A DNA stretch of 64,000 bases from Chloroflexota bacterium (GCA_005879985.1 VBIA01000120.1:1-64000); one strand, 5' to 3'. Shown: positions 19,570-29,492, counted from the stretch's first letter. The notes: generated by a model not told the origin, from the letters alone. A program made the numbers and translations.

Positions 19570-20414
19570 ATCGAGAAGTGGAGGTGACGCACCTTGTCGA
19601 TGACCTCGGGGTCCCCGCTCGCTGAGCCGCCGGGGTACCGGCCGAAGAAAGTGAGCACCAGGTCGGCTGCGTTGTCGAACTTGAACAGCGCGGCGCAGCC
19701 TTCGAAGTCGCCCTTCTCCGGCTCGGGCGACCACTTGCCGTCCTTGACGGTGATGCGCCATTTGCCGCCCCACGGTCCGGCCACGTCGATGCCGTACTGG
19801 AAGTCCTGCCCCGCTGCCTCCTTCTGGTCGACCTGGTACTGCCAGAAGATGAACGCGAACGGCAGGATGCAGCCGGCCGTCGCCTCGTCGATCGTGGCGA
19901 GCTTGTTGCCGAGCCCGTACTCGATGTCGTACGGGTGGACGCCGTAGTCCATGATCTGGAACGTCGCATAGAAGCCGGCAGGCACCGCACCCGAGTACGG
20001 ATGCGAGACCATGAGGCCGCCCTCCCACTGTTGCGGCGTAAGGTCGTCGAGCATCTTGTCGAGCTTCATTGCGTTCTTCTTGAAGCGCTCCAGCGCCTCC
20101 TCGCGCGGGAGCTTGCGAAAGTCCTTGGCGTGGTCGTCGAGCGTGGTCGCCATCACCTGGAGTCCCATGGGCGCGGTTGGGTCCGTGCCCCCGGTCGCGG
20201 CGTCCCAGTTGCGGAAGTAGCCCTCGGTGACGTCGATCATGTGCCCGACGAGGTCGCGTGTCTCCCATTCGGTGCATCGGGTCTGCACGTTCCAGTTCTT
20301 CGGGTCGGAGACCATTCGCGTGAAGTTCTCGCGGTCACGGCGCATGACGGCCATCACCGTCTCTTTGCCCTCGGCCGACATTGGGTTGACCGGAGCGATC
20401 GTTGCGGTGCTCAT
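19566..20414 (-). CDS. maleylpyruvate isomerase N-terminal domain-containing (DinB-like) protein
   Basis: WNVQTRCTEWETRDLVGHMIDVTEGYFR and C-terminal SCP2-like region. Confidence 0.8.
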   Translation of the reverse strand: MSTATIAPVNPMSAEGKETVMAVMRRDRENFTRMVSDPKNWNVQTRCTEWETRDLVGHMIDVTEGYFRNWDAATGGTDPTAPMGLQVMATTLDDHAKDFRKLPREEALERFKKNAMKLDKMLDDLTPQQWEGGLMVSHPYSGAVPAGFYATFQIMDYGVHPYDIEYGLGNKLATIDEATAGCILPFAFIFWQYQVDQKEAAGQDFQYGIDVAGPWGGKWRITVKDGKWSPEPEKGDFEGCAALFKFDNAADLVLTFFGRYPGGSASGDPEVIDKVRHLHFSI

Positions 20415-21382
20415 CAGCTGCTAGCCCTCCCTTGAACGAGATTGGTCGGAATGACTATCGGGGTCAGAGTCTCGTCCAGCGTGTCGCGCCGGACCTGGAA
20501 CCATGGCGGCAGGCTGAGGCCCGAGCCGAGGGCTTCAGGCTTCTCGTCAATGGTGAACCCTGGCGAGTCGGTCGCGATCTCGAACAGCACGCCGCCCGGC
20601 TCGCGGTAGTAGATCGACTTGAAGTACCAGCGGTCGATGACCGGCGTGACGTTGCGGCCGGCGGCCACGAGCGTCTCGCGCCACTCTGCCTGGCGCTTGT
20701 CGTCCGGCGCCCGCCACGCGACGTGGTGCACGGTGCCGATTGACTCCTCGCCCGCCGGCCCTTCTGGTGACTCGACGAGGTCGAGGATCGAATCGGGCCC
20801 GCCACCGCCTGTCTCGAAACGGGTCCGCCGCCCGTCTTGCGCCTTCTGACGAAAGCCCATCGTGTGCGTCAGAAAATCGTGCGTCGCTTGAGCCTCCGCC
20901 ACCGTGAGCGTCACCGAGTGGAAGCCCTGGATGGCTTGCTCGTGGGGCACTGGACCGTCCGGCCACGCGGTGAGTTTCAGCGCTGAGCTGCCGGCCACCA
21001 GGTCGAGCTCGATGCCGTCGGGGTCATGGATGGTGATCACGTCGCCGTCGAACCGCGTCGCGCGCGACGACTCGATGTGTAAGTCGCGCAGGCGCTTCAC
21101 CCAGAACTCGTACGACCCTTCAGGGATCGTGAAGCCGACCGTCGTCACCTGGCCGCTGCCCGTCCGCCGCTTCGGCCAGGCGGGCCAGCCGAAGAAGGTC
21201 ATCGCGGTGCCAGGCGAGCCGAGGTAGTCGCCGAAGTAGATGTGGTACGTGTCCGGCACGTCCTGGTTGATGCTCTTCTTCACGAAGCGCAGGCCGAGCA
21301 CGCCGACGTAGAAGTCGACGTTCTTCTGAACATCGCCCGTGATGCTGGTCACGTGGTGGATGCCCGGGACGGCGGCAGGCAA
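20414..21382 (-). CDS. VOC family ring-cleaving dioxygenase-like protein
   Basis: PGIHHVTSITGDVQKNVDFYVGVLGLRFVKKSINQDVPDTYHIYFGDYLGSPGTAMTFFGW; TTG start at 21382. Confidence 0.92.
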   Translation of the reverse strand: MPAAVPGIHHVTSITGDVQKNVDFYVGVLGLRFVKKSINQDVPDTYHIYFGDYLGSPGTAMTFFGWPAWPKRRTGSGQVTTVGFTIPEGSYEFWVKRLRDLHIESSRATRFDGDVITIHDPDGIELDLVAGSSALKLTAWPDGPVPHEQAIQGFHSVTLTVAEAQATHDFLTHTMGFRQKAQDGRRTRFETGGGGPDSILDLVESPEGPAGEESIGTVHHVAWRAPDDKRQAEWRETLVAAGRNVTPVIDRWYFKSIYYREPGGVLFEIATDSPGFTIDEKPEALGSGLSLPPWFQVRRDTLDETLTPIVIPTNLVQGRASS

Positions 21383-21486
21383 GCTCGGACCTCCGTGTAC
21401 GGACCGTTGCGACCGCAACTTATCGTAGTCCCTCCCCACCGCGTGGAGATGCCACGAGCACGGTTCCTCCCCACCGTGGGGGGAGG

Positions 21487-22254
21487 CTAGGTGGGGGCTT
21501 CCGACGCCTCCTCTTCTACCCGTGCCCAGATCTCGGCGGCCATAGGTTCGCGAGCCTCTTCCTGCAGGTGCGCCACCAGCCCGATCGCGCGTGCCATCAC
21601 CGCCACGCCTCGGCACACCTGCCACGGCAGGCCGAGCTCGCTCGCGATGGCGCCGATCGCGCCGGTCGCGTTGACGGTCAGCTCGCGGCCGAGGCTGCGC
21701 GACGCCTCCTCCGCCACGACCTGGATCAGCTCCACGTAGCGGCCGGAGAACCCGTTGGCCCTGGCAACCTCGAACAGCCGCGGCGTGCGCGGGTCGATCG
21801 GCTTGTGAATCGGATGCCCCAGGCCGGGAACAGCCCGCTTCGCCTGCTTCTGCCTCCCGACGATTCCTTCAGCGAGGGTCTGCAGGTCGGCGTCGTCGCC
21901 TGCGTCCTGGAGCGCCTCCTGAAGCATGCGCGCGACCTCTTCGGTGGGCCCGCCGAAGCGGTCCCCCATCCCCAGCAGGCCGGCCGCGACCGCCGCCTGC
22001 AGGGCTTCGGGCGCGCCGAGGTAGGTCATCCGCGCGGCGATCGCGCTCGGCGTAACGCCGTGCTCGACCAGGGTGACCGCGATCGCGTTGAACACGATGG
22101 ACTCCTGCGGGGTCGGAAGCCTGCCCCTCAGCTCGAGGAACGCGAAGTCGCCGAGCGACACGTTGCCGATGAGCTCAGTCAGGTCGTGGCCCCGGACGAC
22201 GACCTTATCGGGCGAGCTCCACCCCATTTCCGACCGCAGCTTCTTCCGCGTCAC
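21487..22254 (-). CDS. citryl-CoA lyase / citrate synthase-like protein
   Basis: LGDFAFLELRGRLPTPQE...VPGLGHPIHKPIDPRTPRLFEVA; GTG start overlapping previous stop by 4 nt. Confidence 0.85.
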   Translation of the reverse strand: MTRKKLRSEMGWSSPDKVVVRGHDLTELIGNVSLGDFAFLELRGRLPTPQESIVFNAIAVTLVEHGVTPSAIAARMTYLGAPEALQAAVAAGLLGMGDRFGGPTEEVARMLQEALQDAGDDADLQTLAEGIVGRQKQAKRAVPGLGHPIHKPIDPRTPRLFEVARANGFSGRYVELIQVVAEEASRSLGRELTVNATGAIGAIASELGLPWQVCRGVAVMARAIGLVAHLQEEAREPMAAEIWARVEEEASEAPT

Positions 22255-23603
22255 GTCTTCCTCGTCAGGCGGGTCTTGTACGAGGCCTCGCCGAAGCCCG
22301 ACTCGGTGATCAGGTCCACGCGGCACCGAAACGTGAGCGTCGCGCGGACCGCCTTCTCGATCTCGTCCTTCAACCCGGCGTCTGCAGGCGCGCCGTCCGG
22401 GACCTCCACCTCGATCGGCACCGGCGGCTCGACGCTGACATTCGTGCCGTCCCGCACCACCCGCGCGCGACCCGTGACGCGCGGCCGGAACCGCCCGACC
22501 ACAGCCAGGATCGCGGACGGGTAGACGTTGACTCCGCGCACGATGAACATGTCGTCGCGCCGGCCGATGATTCGCATGCGGAACGTCGCGCGCCCGCAGC
22601 CGCAATCGCCGCCCTGAACCTCCACGAGGTCGCCACCCAGGAAGCGGACGACTGGATGGGCCTCGCGCGTGAGATGGGTGTAGGCCAGCTCGCCGAGCGC
22701 GCCGGGCTCGATCGTCATGGGCTCGCGCGAATCCGGGTGCACCATCTCCGCCCACACGTGCCCGCCGCCGCTGAAGTGCATGCCCTGCCGCCCCGGGCAT
22801 TCGCCGAACAGCGACGGCGCGATGTCGCCGATGCCCATCACCTCATTGACGAACGCGCCAGTGATGGATTCGATGTGGTCGCGCACCGCCGGGATGCCGC
22901 CGCCGGGCTCGCCGCCCGTGACGACATGCGCGAGCGAGGTGATGCGTTCGCCGGCCGCCTCCAGCCGGTTCGCAAGGTACTGCGCGAAGGACGGCGTGGT
23001 GAGCAGCGTGTCGAAGATGCCCGCGCGCATGCCGAACAGGACGCGGTCCGCGTCGCCTGGTCCGAGCGGGACAACTCGCGTGCCGATTCGCGCCAGCACG
23101 AAATAGGTGTGGCCCGCAACGAATGGACCCGCGCCAAAAGTCGACAGCACGCTGTGGTGGTCGTGGATGCCGGACGTGTAGTAGGTGCGCGTGCCGATGG
23201 TCGTCCACGTCTCGATGTCGCTGGGGGTGAGCGCCAGCACGCTGGGCGCACCCGACGTGCCGCTGGTCTGATACACGCGCTTCACGCTGTCTTCGGGCAC
23301 GCAGAGGTTGGTGCCGAATGGCGGCAGCTCGTCGATTGCCTCCTTGAGGTCTGCCTTTGACGTGAATGGCAGACGGCTGATGTCGGCCAGGCGGACGAGG
23401 TCGGGTCCGATGCCAGCGGCACCGAACCTTCGCCGGTAGAAGGCCGAGCTCTCCATCAGGTGCCGCCACTGCTGCTCCCAGGCGGCCTCGCCTCGCGCCA
23501 GCGCCCGCGCGTGGTCTTCGGTCTCCACCTCGCGGTCCCGGATCCAGTCGCGGTCGCAGGTGTCGCCGGGCAGCCGGCCTGTCGCCTGATCGGCGGCTTT
23601 CAT
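22251..23603 (-). CDS. phenylacetate-CoA ligase family adenylate-forming enzyme
   Basis: VYQTSGTSGAPSVLALT, VVTGGEPGGG, IGRRDDMFIVRGVNVYPSAI. Confidence 0.92.
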   Translation of the reverse strand: MKAADQATGRLPGDTCDRDWIRDREVETEDHARALARGEAAWEQQWRHLMESSAFYRRRFGAAGIGPDLVRLADISRLPFTSKADLKEAIDELPPFGTNLCVPEDSVKRVYQTSGTSGAPSVLALTPSDIETWTTIGTRTYYTSGIHDHHSVLSTFGAGPFVAGHTYFVLARIGTRVVPLGPGDADRVLFGMRAGIFDTLLTTPSFAQYLANRLEAAGERITSLAHVVTGGEPGGGIPAVRDHIESITGAFVNEVMGIGDIAPSLFGECPGRQGMHFSGGGHVWAEMVHPDSREPMTIEPGALGELAYTHLTREAHPVVRFLGGDLVEVQGGDCGCGRATFRMRIIGRRDDMFIVRGVNVYPSAILAVVGRFRPRVTGRARVVRDGTNVSVEPPVPIEVEVPDGAPADAGLKDEIEKAVRATLTFRCRVDLITESGFGEASYKTRLTRKT

Positions 23604-24637
23604 GCGAGGGGCGGCCCGTCCGGCATCTGAGCGGCATCGACCCACGTGCGGAGGTGCGCGTCCGCCAGCTTGCGCGCGCCCTCGAACGGCCCCGCCGGGT
23701 CGGCAAGGGCTTCGCGTGTGAGCTCGCGCACGCGCTCCTCCACGACAGCGATCGCTTGTTCCGCGCTGGTGACGCTGTCGGTGACGTATCCGATGGTCGC
23801 GCCGGAGTTGCACACATAATCGGCCAGGGCAATGATGCCGCGGTTCCACAGGACCTCGAGGCCGCGCGTGGTGTACGGCACGTTCGCGGCGGGCGCGACG
23901 ACCCTCGCCTGCAGCGCCTTCGCGCGCGCCTCGTCGATGACGCCGATTCGCGCGCCTGGCACCAGTAGGTCGGAACCGACCTCGAAAAGCTCCGACGCCG
24001 GGCTCACCGGCTCGTCGAGGTGCTCGACGAGGTGATCGCCGTGCTCGGCGCGCAGCCGCAGCAGCTCCTCGACGTCGAACCCGGCGGCGCGCCGGACGCA
24101 GCCGTGGATGGTTGAGAACGCGATCAGCCTGGCGCCGCGCCGCCACGTTTCCAGCGCGGTGGCGCCGCCCACCTTGCCGAAGCCTTCGATCACCACGGTC
24201 TTGCCGGCCAGGCCGGCGAGTGCGGTCTCGGCCGCGACGGTCACGCCGAGGCCGGTGATGAACGCGTCGAGCGGCATGCCCTCATGCGTGGTGTGCATGA
24301 CGCTCGCCTGCTCGCTGCCCGGCAGCGAGCTGAAGTCCTCGGGCTTCGTGCCCAGGTCGGTGGATGTGAGAAACGTGCTGCTCTCGACCATCGGGCGGAT
24401 CTCCTCGACGTACCGCTTGACGGCGTCGTCGCGGTCCGCATCGGTGGCGCGGATGGTCGCCTTGGCGCCTCCGATGTTCACGCCGAGCACGGCGAACTTG
24501 TAGGTCATCGCGCGCGCCAGTAGCTGGGTTTCGCGCTCGGTGACGTCAGGCGCAAGCCGCGTGCCGCCCGCGCTGGTCGGGCATTCGAGGTCGAACGCCA
24601 GATAGGCGTCGACGGTCTTCAGCTTGAGGATCCGCAT
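23600..24637 (-). CDS. Glu/Leu/Phe/Val dehydrogenase family protein
   Basis: AGGTRLAPDVTERETQLLARAMTYKFAVLGVNIGGAKATI; VVIEGFGKVGGATA Rossmann motif. Confidence 0.85.
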   Translation of the reverse strand: MRILKLKTVDAYLAFDLECPTSAGGTRLAPDVTERETQLLARAMTYKFAVLGVNIGGAKATIRATDADRDDAVKRYVEEIRPMVESSTFLTSTDLGTKPEDFSSLPGSEQASVMHTTHEGMPLDAFITGLGVTVAAETALAGLAGKTVVIEGFGKVGGATALETWRRGARLIAFSTIHGCVRRAAGFDVEELLRLRAEHGDHLVEHLDEPVSPASELFEVGSDLLVPGARIGVIDEARAKALQARVVAPAANVPYTTRGLEVLWNRGIIALADYVCNSGATIGYVTDSVTSAEQAIAVVEERVRELTREALADPAGPFEGARKLADAHLRTWVDAAQMPDGPPLA

Positions 24638-24656
24638 GGCCATTAAGGTTGGCACG

Positions 24657-25685
24657 ATGCCGGATTTGCTGTTGACGACGGTGGTCGGCAGCTATCCGCA
24701 GCCGGACTGGCTCGTCGACCGCGCGGCGCTCGGCAGCCGGCTGCCGCCGCGGGTTCGCGCGCGAGAGATCTGGCGTGTCGCGCCTGAGCTGCTCGAGCAG
24801 GCGCAGGACGATGCGACCATCGTCGCCATTCGCGACATGGAGCGCGCGGGCATCGACATCATCACCGACGGTGAGATCCGGCGCGAGAGCTATTCGAATC
24901 GATTCGCGACAGCGCTCGAGGGCATGGACCTCGACAACCCCGGCACCGCGCTGGACCGCACGGGCCATGCGAATCCGGTGCCGCGCGTCGTCGGGCCCAT
25001 CCGGCGCACGCGCCCGGTCGAGGTGCGCGACGTCCAGTTTTTGCGCCGGCAGACCGACCGTCGCATCAAGGCAACGCTCCCTGGGCCGTTCACGATGTCG
25101 CAGCAGGCGCAGAACGACCACTACAAGGACGAGGCCGACCTGGCCATGGCGCTCGCGGTCGCGGTCAACGAGGAAATCAAGGACCTGTTCGCCGCCGGCG
25201 CCGACATCGTCCAGATCGACGAGCCATATCTGCAGGCGCGAGCCGAGAAAGCGAAGCTATTTGCGCTGCCCGCGATCAACCGCGCGCTCGAGGGGATCGC
25301 AGGGCCGACCGCGCTTCACACGTGCTTCGGTTACGCGCACATCGTCCACGACCGGCCGAACGGCTACCCGTTCCTGGCGGAGCTCGCTGGCGCAGCCGCC
25401 GCGCAGATCTCGATGGAGTCGGCGCAGCAGAAGGTGGACCTTTCGGTGCTCGAGTCCCTGCGCGGCAAGACGCTGATCGTCGGTGTCATCGACCTGGCGG
25501 ACGACAGCCCTGTCGAGGATGTCGACACCGTGGTCGCGCGCATCCGCGCGGCGCTGAAGCACGTTGACCCTGACAAGCTCGTGCTGGCGCCGGACTGTGG
25601 CATGAAGTACCTGCCGCGCGAGAAGTCGTTCGCGAAGCTGTCGGTTCTGGCGCAGGCCGCTGCTCGGGTGCGGGCCGAGCTCTAG
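24657..25685 (+). CDS. MetE C-terminal-like (cobalamin-independent methionine synthase family) protein
   Basis: TVVGSYPQPDWL, GIDIITDGEIRRESY, ADIVQIDEPYLQA, LVLAPDCGMKYLPREKSFAKL. Confidence 0.92.
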   Translation: MPDLLLTTVVGSYPQPDWLVDRAALGSRLPPRVRAREIWRVAPELLEQAQDDATIVAIRDMERAGIDIITDGEIRRESYSNRFATALEGMDLDNPGTALDRTGHANPVPRVVGPIRRTRPVEVRDVQFLRRQTDRRIKATLPGPFTMSQQAQNDHYKDEADLAMALAVAVNEEIKDLFAAGADIVQIDEPYLQARAEKAKLFALPAINRALEGIAGPTALHTCFGYAHIVHDRPNGYPFLAELAGAAAAQISMESAQQKVDLSVLESLRGKTLIVGVIDLADDSPVEDVDTVVARIRAALKHVDPDKLVLAPDCGMKYLPREKSFAKLSVLAQAAARVRAEL

Positions 25686-26194
25686 CCCCGTCGCGGCGTC
25701 AGGTCGGGCGCTCGCGCAGCGGTGACGACGACCGGGATGCCAATCACCGCGCCGACGCACGTCCACGAGATGAGGATGCCCGCCGCGATGGCGGCCCACC
25801 GCGACCACGCGGTGCGAAGCGCCACGCCGAGCAGGGCCAGGCCTGACAGCACGAACATCGCCAGGAAAGAAAACCCCAGGATGTACCCGAACACGTCGCT
25901 GTTCGGCCCTTGAGCTGTGGCCAGGATGAACGCAAGCGTCAGAAATCCTGTGAGCAGCGCTTCGAGCGAAAGGGCGACGATCAGCACGATCCGCAGACCA
26001 GGCGACGGCCTCAGAAAGGACGGGGTTCCACCTCCACTCGAGTAGCCGGGCGGGGGCGGTGGCGGCGGATACGCGGGCGGCGCCGCGACCGCCGGAACAT
26101 CGGCCCTCGGGGTCCACCTGACTCCGTCCCACCAGTACAGGCCGTCAGGCGAGAACTGGGGTGGCGGCGGATTCCCTGGCGGCTGCTGACTCAC
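25682..26194 (-). CDS. DUF2510-type membrane protein
   Basis: FSPDGLYWWDGVRWTP, Pro-rich linker, 3 TM segments; GTG start at 26194. Confidence 0.75.
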   Translation of the reverse strand: MSQQPPGNPPPPQFSPDGLYWWDGVRWTPRADVPAVAAPPAYPPPPPPPGYSSGGGTPSFLRPSPGLRIVLIVALSLEALLTGFLTLAFILATAQGPNSDVFGYILGFSFLAMFVLSGLALLGVALRTAWSRWAAIAAGILISWTCVGAVIGIPVVVTAARAPDLTPRRG

Positions 26195-26228
26195 AGCGCT
26201 GATAAGTATTGATAAGACGCGAGATTTA

Positions 26229-27416
26229 TCAATCAAGCGTCCGCTGCAGGAAGGCGCCGAACATCGGCGCGGTGAAGCCTATCCGCGCCCGCTCCGGCCG
26301 GTAGACGAGCCCCTTCGCGATCAGGGCACTGATCGTCGGCTGGATCTCGTTGTTGCGCCGGCCGGACGCCTGCTGCAGCTGCTCGATGGTCGCGCTCTCG
26401 CCGAAGCTTGCGATGTTCCGCATGAGCTTGCGCTCGTTCGGCGACGCGCGGACGTAGCGCGCTCTGAAAAACCCGGCGTCGAGCGTGGCGAGGATGCGCG
26501 GCCTCAGCCGGCGCAGGTCGGCGATCTGGATGGTCTCGCCGTGCGAGCCGTTCCACAGCGCGTCCCCGTAGACCTGTATGAAGAACGGGTAGCCGCCGCT
26601 GTCGATCATCACGGCGTCCACCACCTCGTCCGCGAACCGGCGGCCCAGGCGCGTCGCGGGATCGACCAGCGCTGCGCGGTCTTCGGGCGGGCGAAGGTTG
26701 CCGAGCACCAGGGTCGTGAACATGCGCTCCGAGTAGCTCTTCGAGCGCGCGAGGTTGTCGACGACCGGCGGCAGCCCGCAGAGCATGAGCATCAGCGGCA
26801 GCCCGTGCTGCTGCACCGCCGACGTGGCGCTGAGCAGCGCGCTCAGCGTCGGTGAGCCCGGATGCTCGCGGATGACGTGGAACTCGTCATAGCGCAGCAC
26901 CATGCCGCGGTACTCGCTCTTCCGGCACAGCTCGCCGATGTGCGTGAACGCCTCTTTCAGATCGTCGTCGAGGCGTCGGTGCGGACCTGGCCGCCGCCGC
27001 TTGGTGTCGACGCTGACCTTGAACTCGCCGTAGCTCACGGTCAGCGCGCCGACCACGTCTATCGCCGCCTGGAGCAGATTCCCGGCCCTGTCCTTCAATC
27101 GAGTCGAGAGGCTGAGCCGGCGCAGCGCGCGGTTGACGTCGGTCAGCAGCGCGTTCGCGAAGGCTAGCGGCTCGGCGTCCGGCTCGGAGAACTCGCGGTC
27201 GATCACCAGCCAGCCCAGGCCTTCGGCCTCGCCCTGCAGGTGGTTGAGCAGCACCGTCTTGCCGACCCCGCGCAGGCCGGTGATGAGCACGTTGCGCGGG
27301 TTGCGCGCGTCCTTCAGGAATGCGCGCACCGCCTCGATCTGCTCCTCGCGGTCGCCGAGGTACGGCGGGTCGATGCCGTTCCCCGGGCGATAGGGACTCG
27401 GCGGCCAGCTCTGCAT
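26229..27416 (-). CDS. AAA family ATPase
   Basis: GDREEQIEAVRAFLKDARNPRNVLITGLRGVGKTVLLNHL Walker A; LRYDEFHVI Walker B; C-terminal winged-helix-like region. Confidence 0.88.
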   Translation of the reverse strand: MQSWPPSPYRPGNGIDPPYLGDREEQIEAVRAFLKDARNPRNVLITGLRGVGKTVLLNHLQGEAEGLGWLVIDREFSEPDAEPLAFANALLTDVNRALRRLSLSTRLKDRAGNLLQAAIDVVGALTVSYGEFKVSVDTKRRRPGPHRRLDDDLKEAFTHIGELCRKSEYRGMVLRYDEFHVIREHPGSPTLSALLSATSAVQQHGLPLMLMLCGLPPVVDNLARSKSYSERMFTTLVLGNLRPPEDRAALVDPATRLGRRFADEVVDAVMIDSGGYPFFIQVYGDALWNGSHGETIQIADLRRLRPRILATLDAGFFRARYVRASPNERKLMRNIASFGESATIEQLQQASGRRNNEIQPTISALIAKGLVYRPERARIGFTAPMFGAFLQRTLD

Positions 27417-27455
27417 TTGTCGGGAAATGATAAGGCTGTCGCCTTATCAATCGAG

Positions 27456-28022
27456 CTACGCGATGTTGCCTGTCATCGCCGGCTGCTGGGTGGGACTGCT
27501 CACGCCCGAAGGCCCTGCCTCGACGGTCACCGCCATGACGGAGTAGCCCTCGAGAGATTGATCCACAACCACCACCGTGTGCCCGGTCGAGTCGGGCACG
27601 AACACGCCGGCCGCGTCGGCGCGGCCGCCCGCGGTGATGAGCCACAGCTCGTAGACCTTGCCGGGCGGCAGCTCCGGCATGCCGTTGAACTCGACCACCG
27701 CGACCCTGTCCGCCTTGAGGTCGGTCACCTTGGCGGCCGCGCCCTGCAGCGCGCCGTGGCCCGCCATCGCGAACACGATCGGTCCGGTCGGGCCTTCGCG
27801 ATGAAGCGTCTGTCCGAGCAGGAAGGCGGCGACCGAGATCAGCACCATCGCCGCGGCCAGCAGCGACCACGGAAGCCGCCGCCGCTGCTGGGTGAGTACG
27901 GGACTCCTCGGCTCCGCCTCGGAAAGGATCCGCGCGCGCAGCGCCGCCGGCGGCATCACCGGCTCCACCGCCAGTCCGATCGCGGCAAATGCCGTCTCGC
28001 TCAACTCGTCCTGCTCAAACAT
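27456..28022 (-). CDS. anti-sigma-K factor RskA-like C-terminal domain protein
   Basis: LPWSLLAAAMVLISVAAFLLG TM, MPELPPGKVYELWLITAGGRADAAGVF. Confidence 0.8.
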   Translation of the reverse strand: MFEQDELSETAFAAIGLAVEPVMPPAALRARILSEAEPRSPVLTQQRRRLPWSLLAAAMVLISVAAFLLGQTLHREGPTGPIVFAMAGHGALQGAAAKVTDLKADRVAVVEFNGMPELPPGKVYELWLITAGGRADAAGVFVPDSTGHTVVVVDQSLEGYSVMAVTVEAGPSGVSSPTQQPAMTGNIA

Positions 28023-28578
28023 CGACCACGCCTCTCTCTTTGAGATACGAAGCAAGCTTGTCAAGGGCAAGTCGCATGCGTCCTTTGACCGTGCTGAGGG
28101 GCACGCCGGTCAAGCCGGCGATCTCGAGCTGCGTGTACCCGCCGAAGTAGGCGAGCAGCACCGCCCGCCGCTGCTCGGCCGGAAGGTCGGCGAGCGCCGC
28201 TCGCACGGCCGCGCGTTCGACCGAAGCCGACGCCTGCTCCTCCGGCCCGGCCGCCGAGGCGGCGAAAGCGTCGGACAGCTCGAGCTCCTCTCGCTCCCGG
28301 CCGGGACGGCCCCGCACCAGGTCGATCGCGCGGTTGCGGACCGCGGCGAGAACCCAACCGCGGAGCGAACCGCGCGCGGGATTGAAGCCGGCTGCGCCGT
28401 GCCAGAGCCTCAGGAAGGCATCCTGCACGGCGTCCTGGGCCCGACCGGGGTCACGCAGAACTCGCAGGGCGACGCCGTAGGCAAGCGCGCCGTAACGATC
28501 GAACAGCTCCGCGAGCGCCGACGTATCACGCGCCGCCATGCGGGCTGCGAGGCCGGCGTCGTCGCCCGCTGCTACGAC
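28015..28578 (-). CDS. RNA polymerase sigma factor, ECF family (start uncertain)
   Basis: RVLRDPGRAQDAVQDAFLRLWHGAAGFNPARGSLRGWVLAAVRNRAIDLVR...GYTQLEIAGLTGVPLSTVKGRMRLALDKL. Confidence 0.92.
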   Translation of the reverse strand, partial: VVAAGDDAGLAARMAARDTSALAELFDRYGALAYGVALRVLRDPGRAQDAVQDAFLRLWHGAAGFNPARGSLRGWVLAAVRNRAIDLVRGRPGREREELELSDAFAASAAGPEEQASASVERAAVRAALADLPAEQRRAVLLAYFGGYTQLEIAGLTGVPLSTVKGRMRLALDKLASYLKERGVVDV

Positions 28579-29492
28579 TCCAGGGCCTCCACCGGAACGC
28601 CCCGCCGGCCGGTCATCTGATCGATGGGCGAATGTCTCGGCGCGGCGATGGCCCACGCCTCGTTGTCGATGAGACGCCATCCCCACCCGGGATTCTTGGC
28701 CATGCGCGCCCGGGCTTCATAGAGGGCTTTCGACATCAACCTGACCCCGGACAAGCCGGGCAGCTTGCCGATCTTCTCATCGATTGCGAGCAGCTCCTCC
28801 TCACCCTGCTCATCGTCGAACAGGTAGCACGCCAGCGCGTCGACCTCCTCCTGCGTCTTCACGCCCTTGCCCACCGGCACCCACAAGCGGTCCAGCGCCC
28901 AGCGGTCGATGCGCTGGGCGGCGGGGTTGTCGGTGAGCCACTCCTTCGCCGAGTTGAAGTAGAACGCGAAGTGCCGGCGCTCGTCCTTGATGATCCGGGA
29001 CAGCAGGTCGGCGAGCACTGGGTGCTTCGACTTGCGGATGAGTGCGCCGTATCCGGTGAGGGTCGTGAGCTCGTTGATGGCGCCGATGGTGAGATAGATC
29101 GCCGAGAAGTCCTTCGACAGCCAGGAGCCGGCCATCGTGGTCAGGATGCTGATGCTGTTCTGGACGCCGAGGTTCGCACGGACACGAGCGATGCGGTCCT
29201 GCGTGTCGAACTTGATGCCGTAGAGGTTCAGCAGCTTGCCCAGGTTCTCGCCGTGCCACAGCTCCTCGTAGTTCCAGCAGGCGAGGAAGGCCGTGAGGAT
29301 CGGGTCCATGCAGGCCCTCGTCACAAGCAGGTGCGAGAGGTACAGGGGGACATGGTTCTCGATGTCCATCATGTAGTGGAGGCAAAACAGGTCTCCCTTT
29401 GCCAGCGGGTACCTCGAGACGTCTTCCCAGGCCACCCCCGTGATGTCCAGCCTCGTCGACTCTTCCTTGTAGCGCTCGATGCTGAAGCTCAT
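28572..29492 (-). CDS. ferritin-like/acyl-ACP desaturase family protein
   Basis: WNYEELWHGENL and IIKDERRHFAFYF carboxylate-bridged di-iron EXXH-like pairs. Confidence 0.8.
   Translation of the reverse strand: MSFSIERYKEESTRLDITGVAWEDVSRYPLAKGDLFCLHYMMDIENHVPLYLSHLLVTRACMDPILTAFLACWNYEELWHGENLGKLLNLYGIKFDTQDRIARVRANLGVQNSISILTTMAGSWLSKDFSAIYLTIGAINELTTLTGYGALIRKSKHPVLADLLSRIIKDERRHFAFYFNSAKEWLTDNPAAQRIDRWALDRLWVPVGKGVKTQEEVDALACYLFDDEQGEEELLAIDEKIGKLPGLSGVRLMSKALYEARARMAKNPGWGWRLIDNEAWAIAAPRHSPIDQMTGRRGVPVEALES

Noticed and set aside
21420-21490. cctccccaccgtggggggagg sequences as mobile repeats
   Set aside because: Short simple hairpins at 3' ends of minus-strand genes are better explained as terminators; insufficient length for a repeat family call
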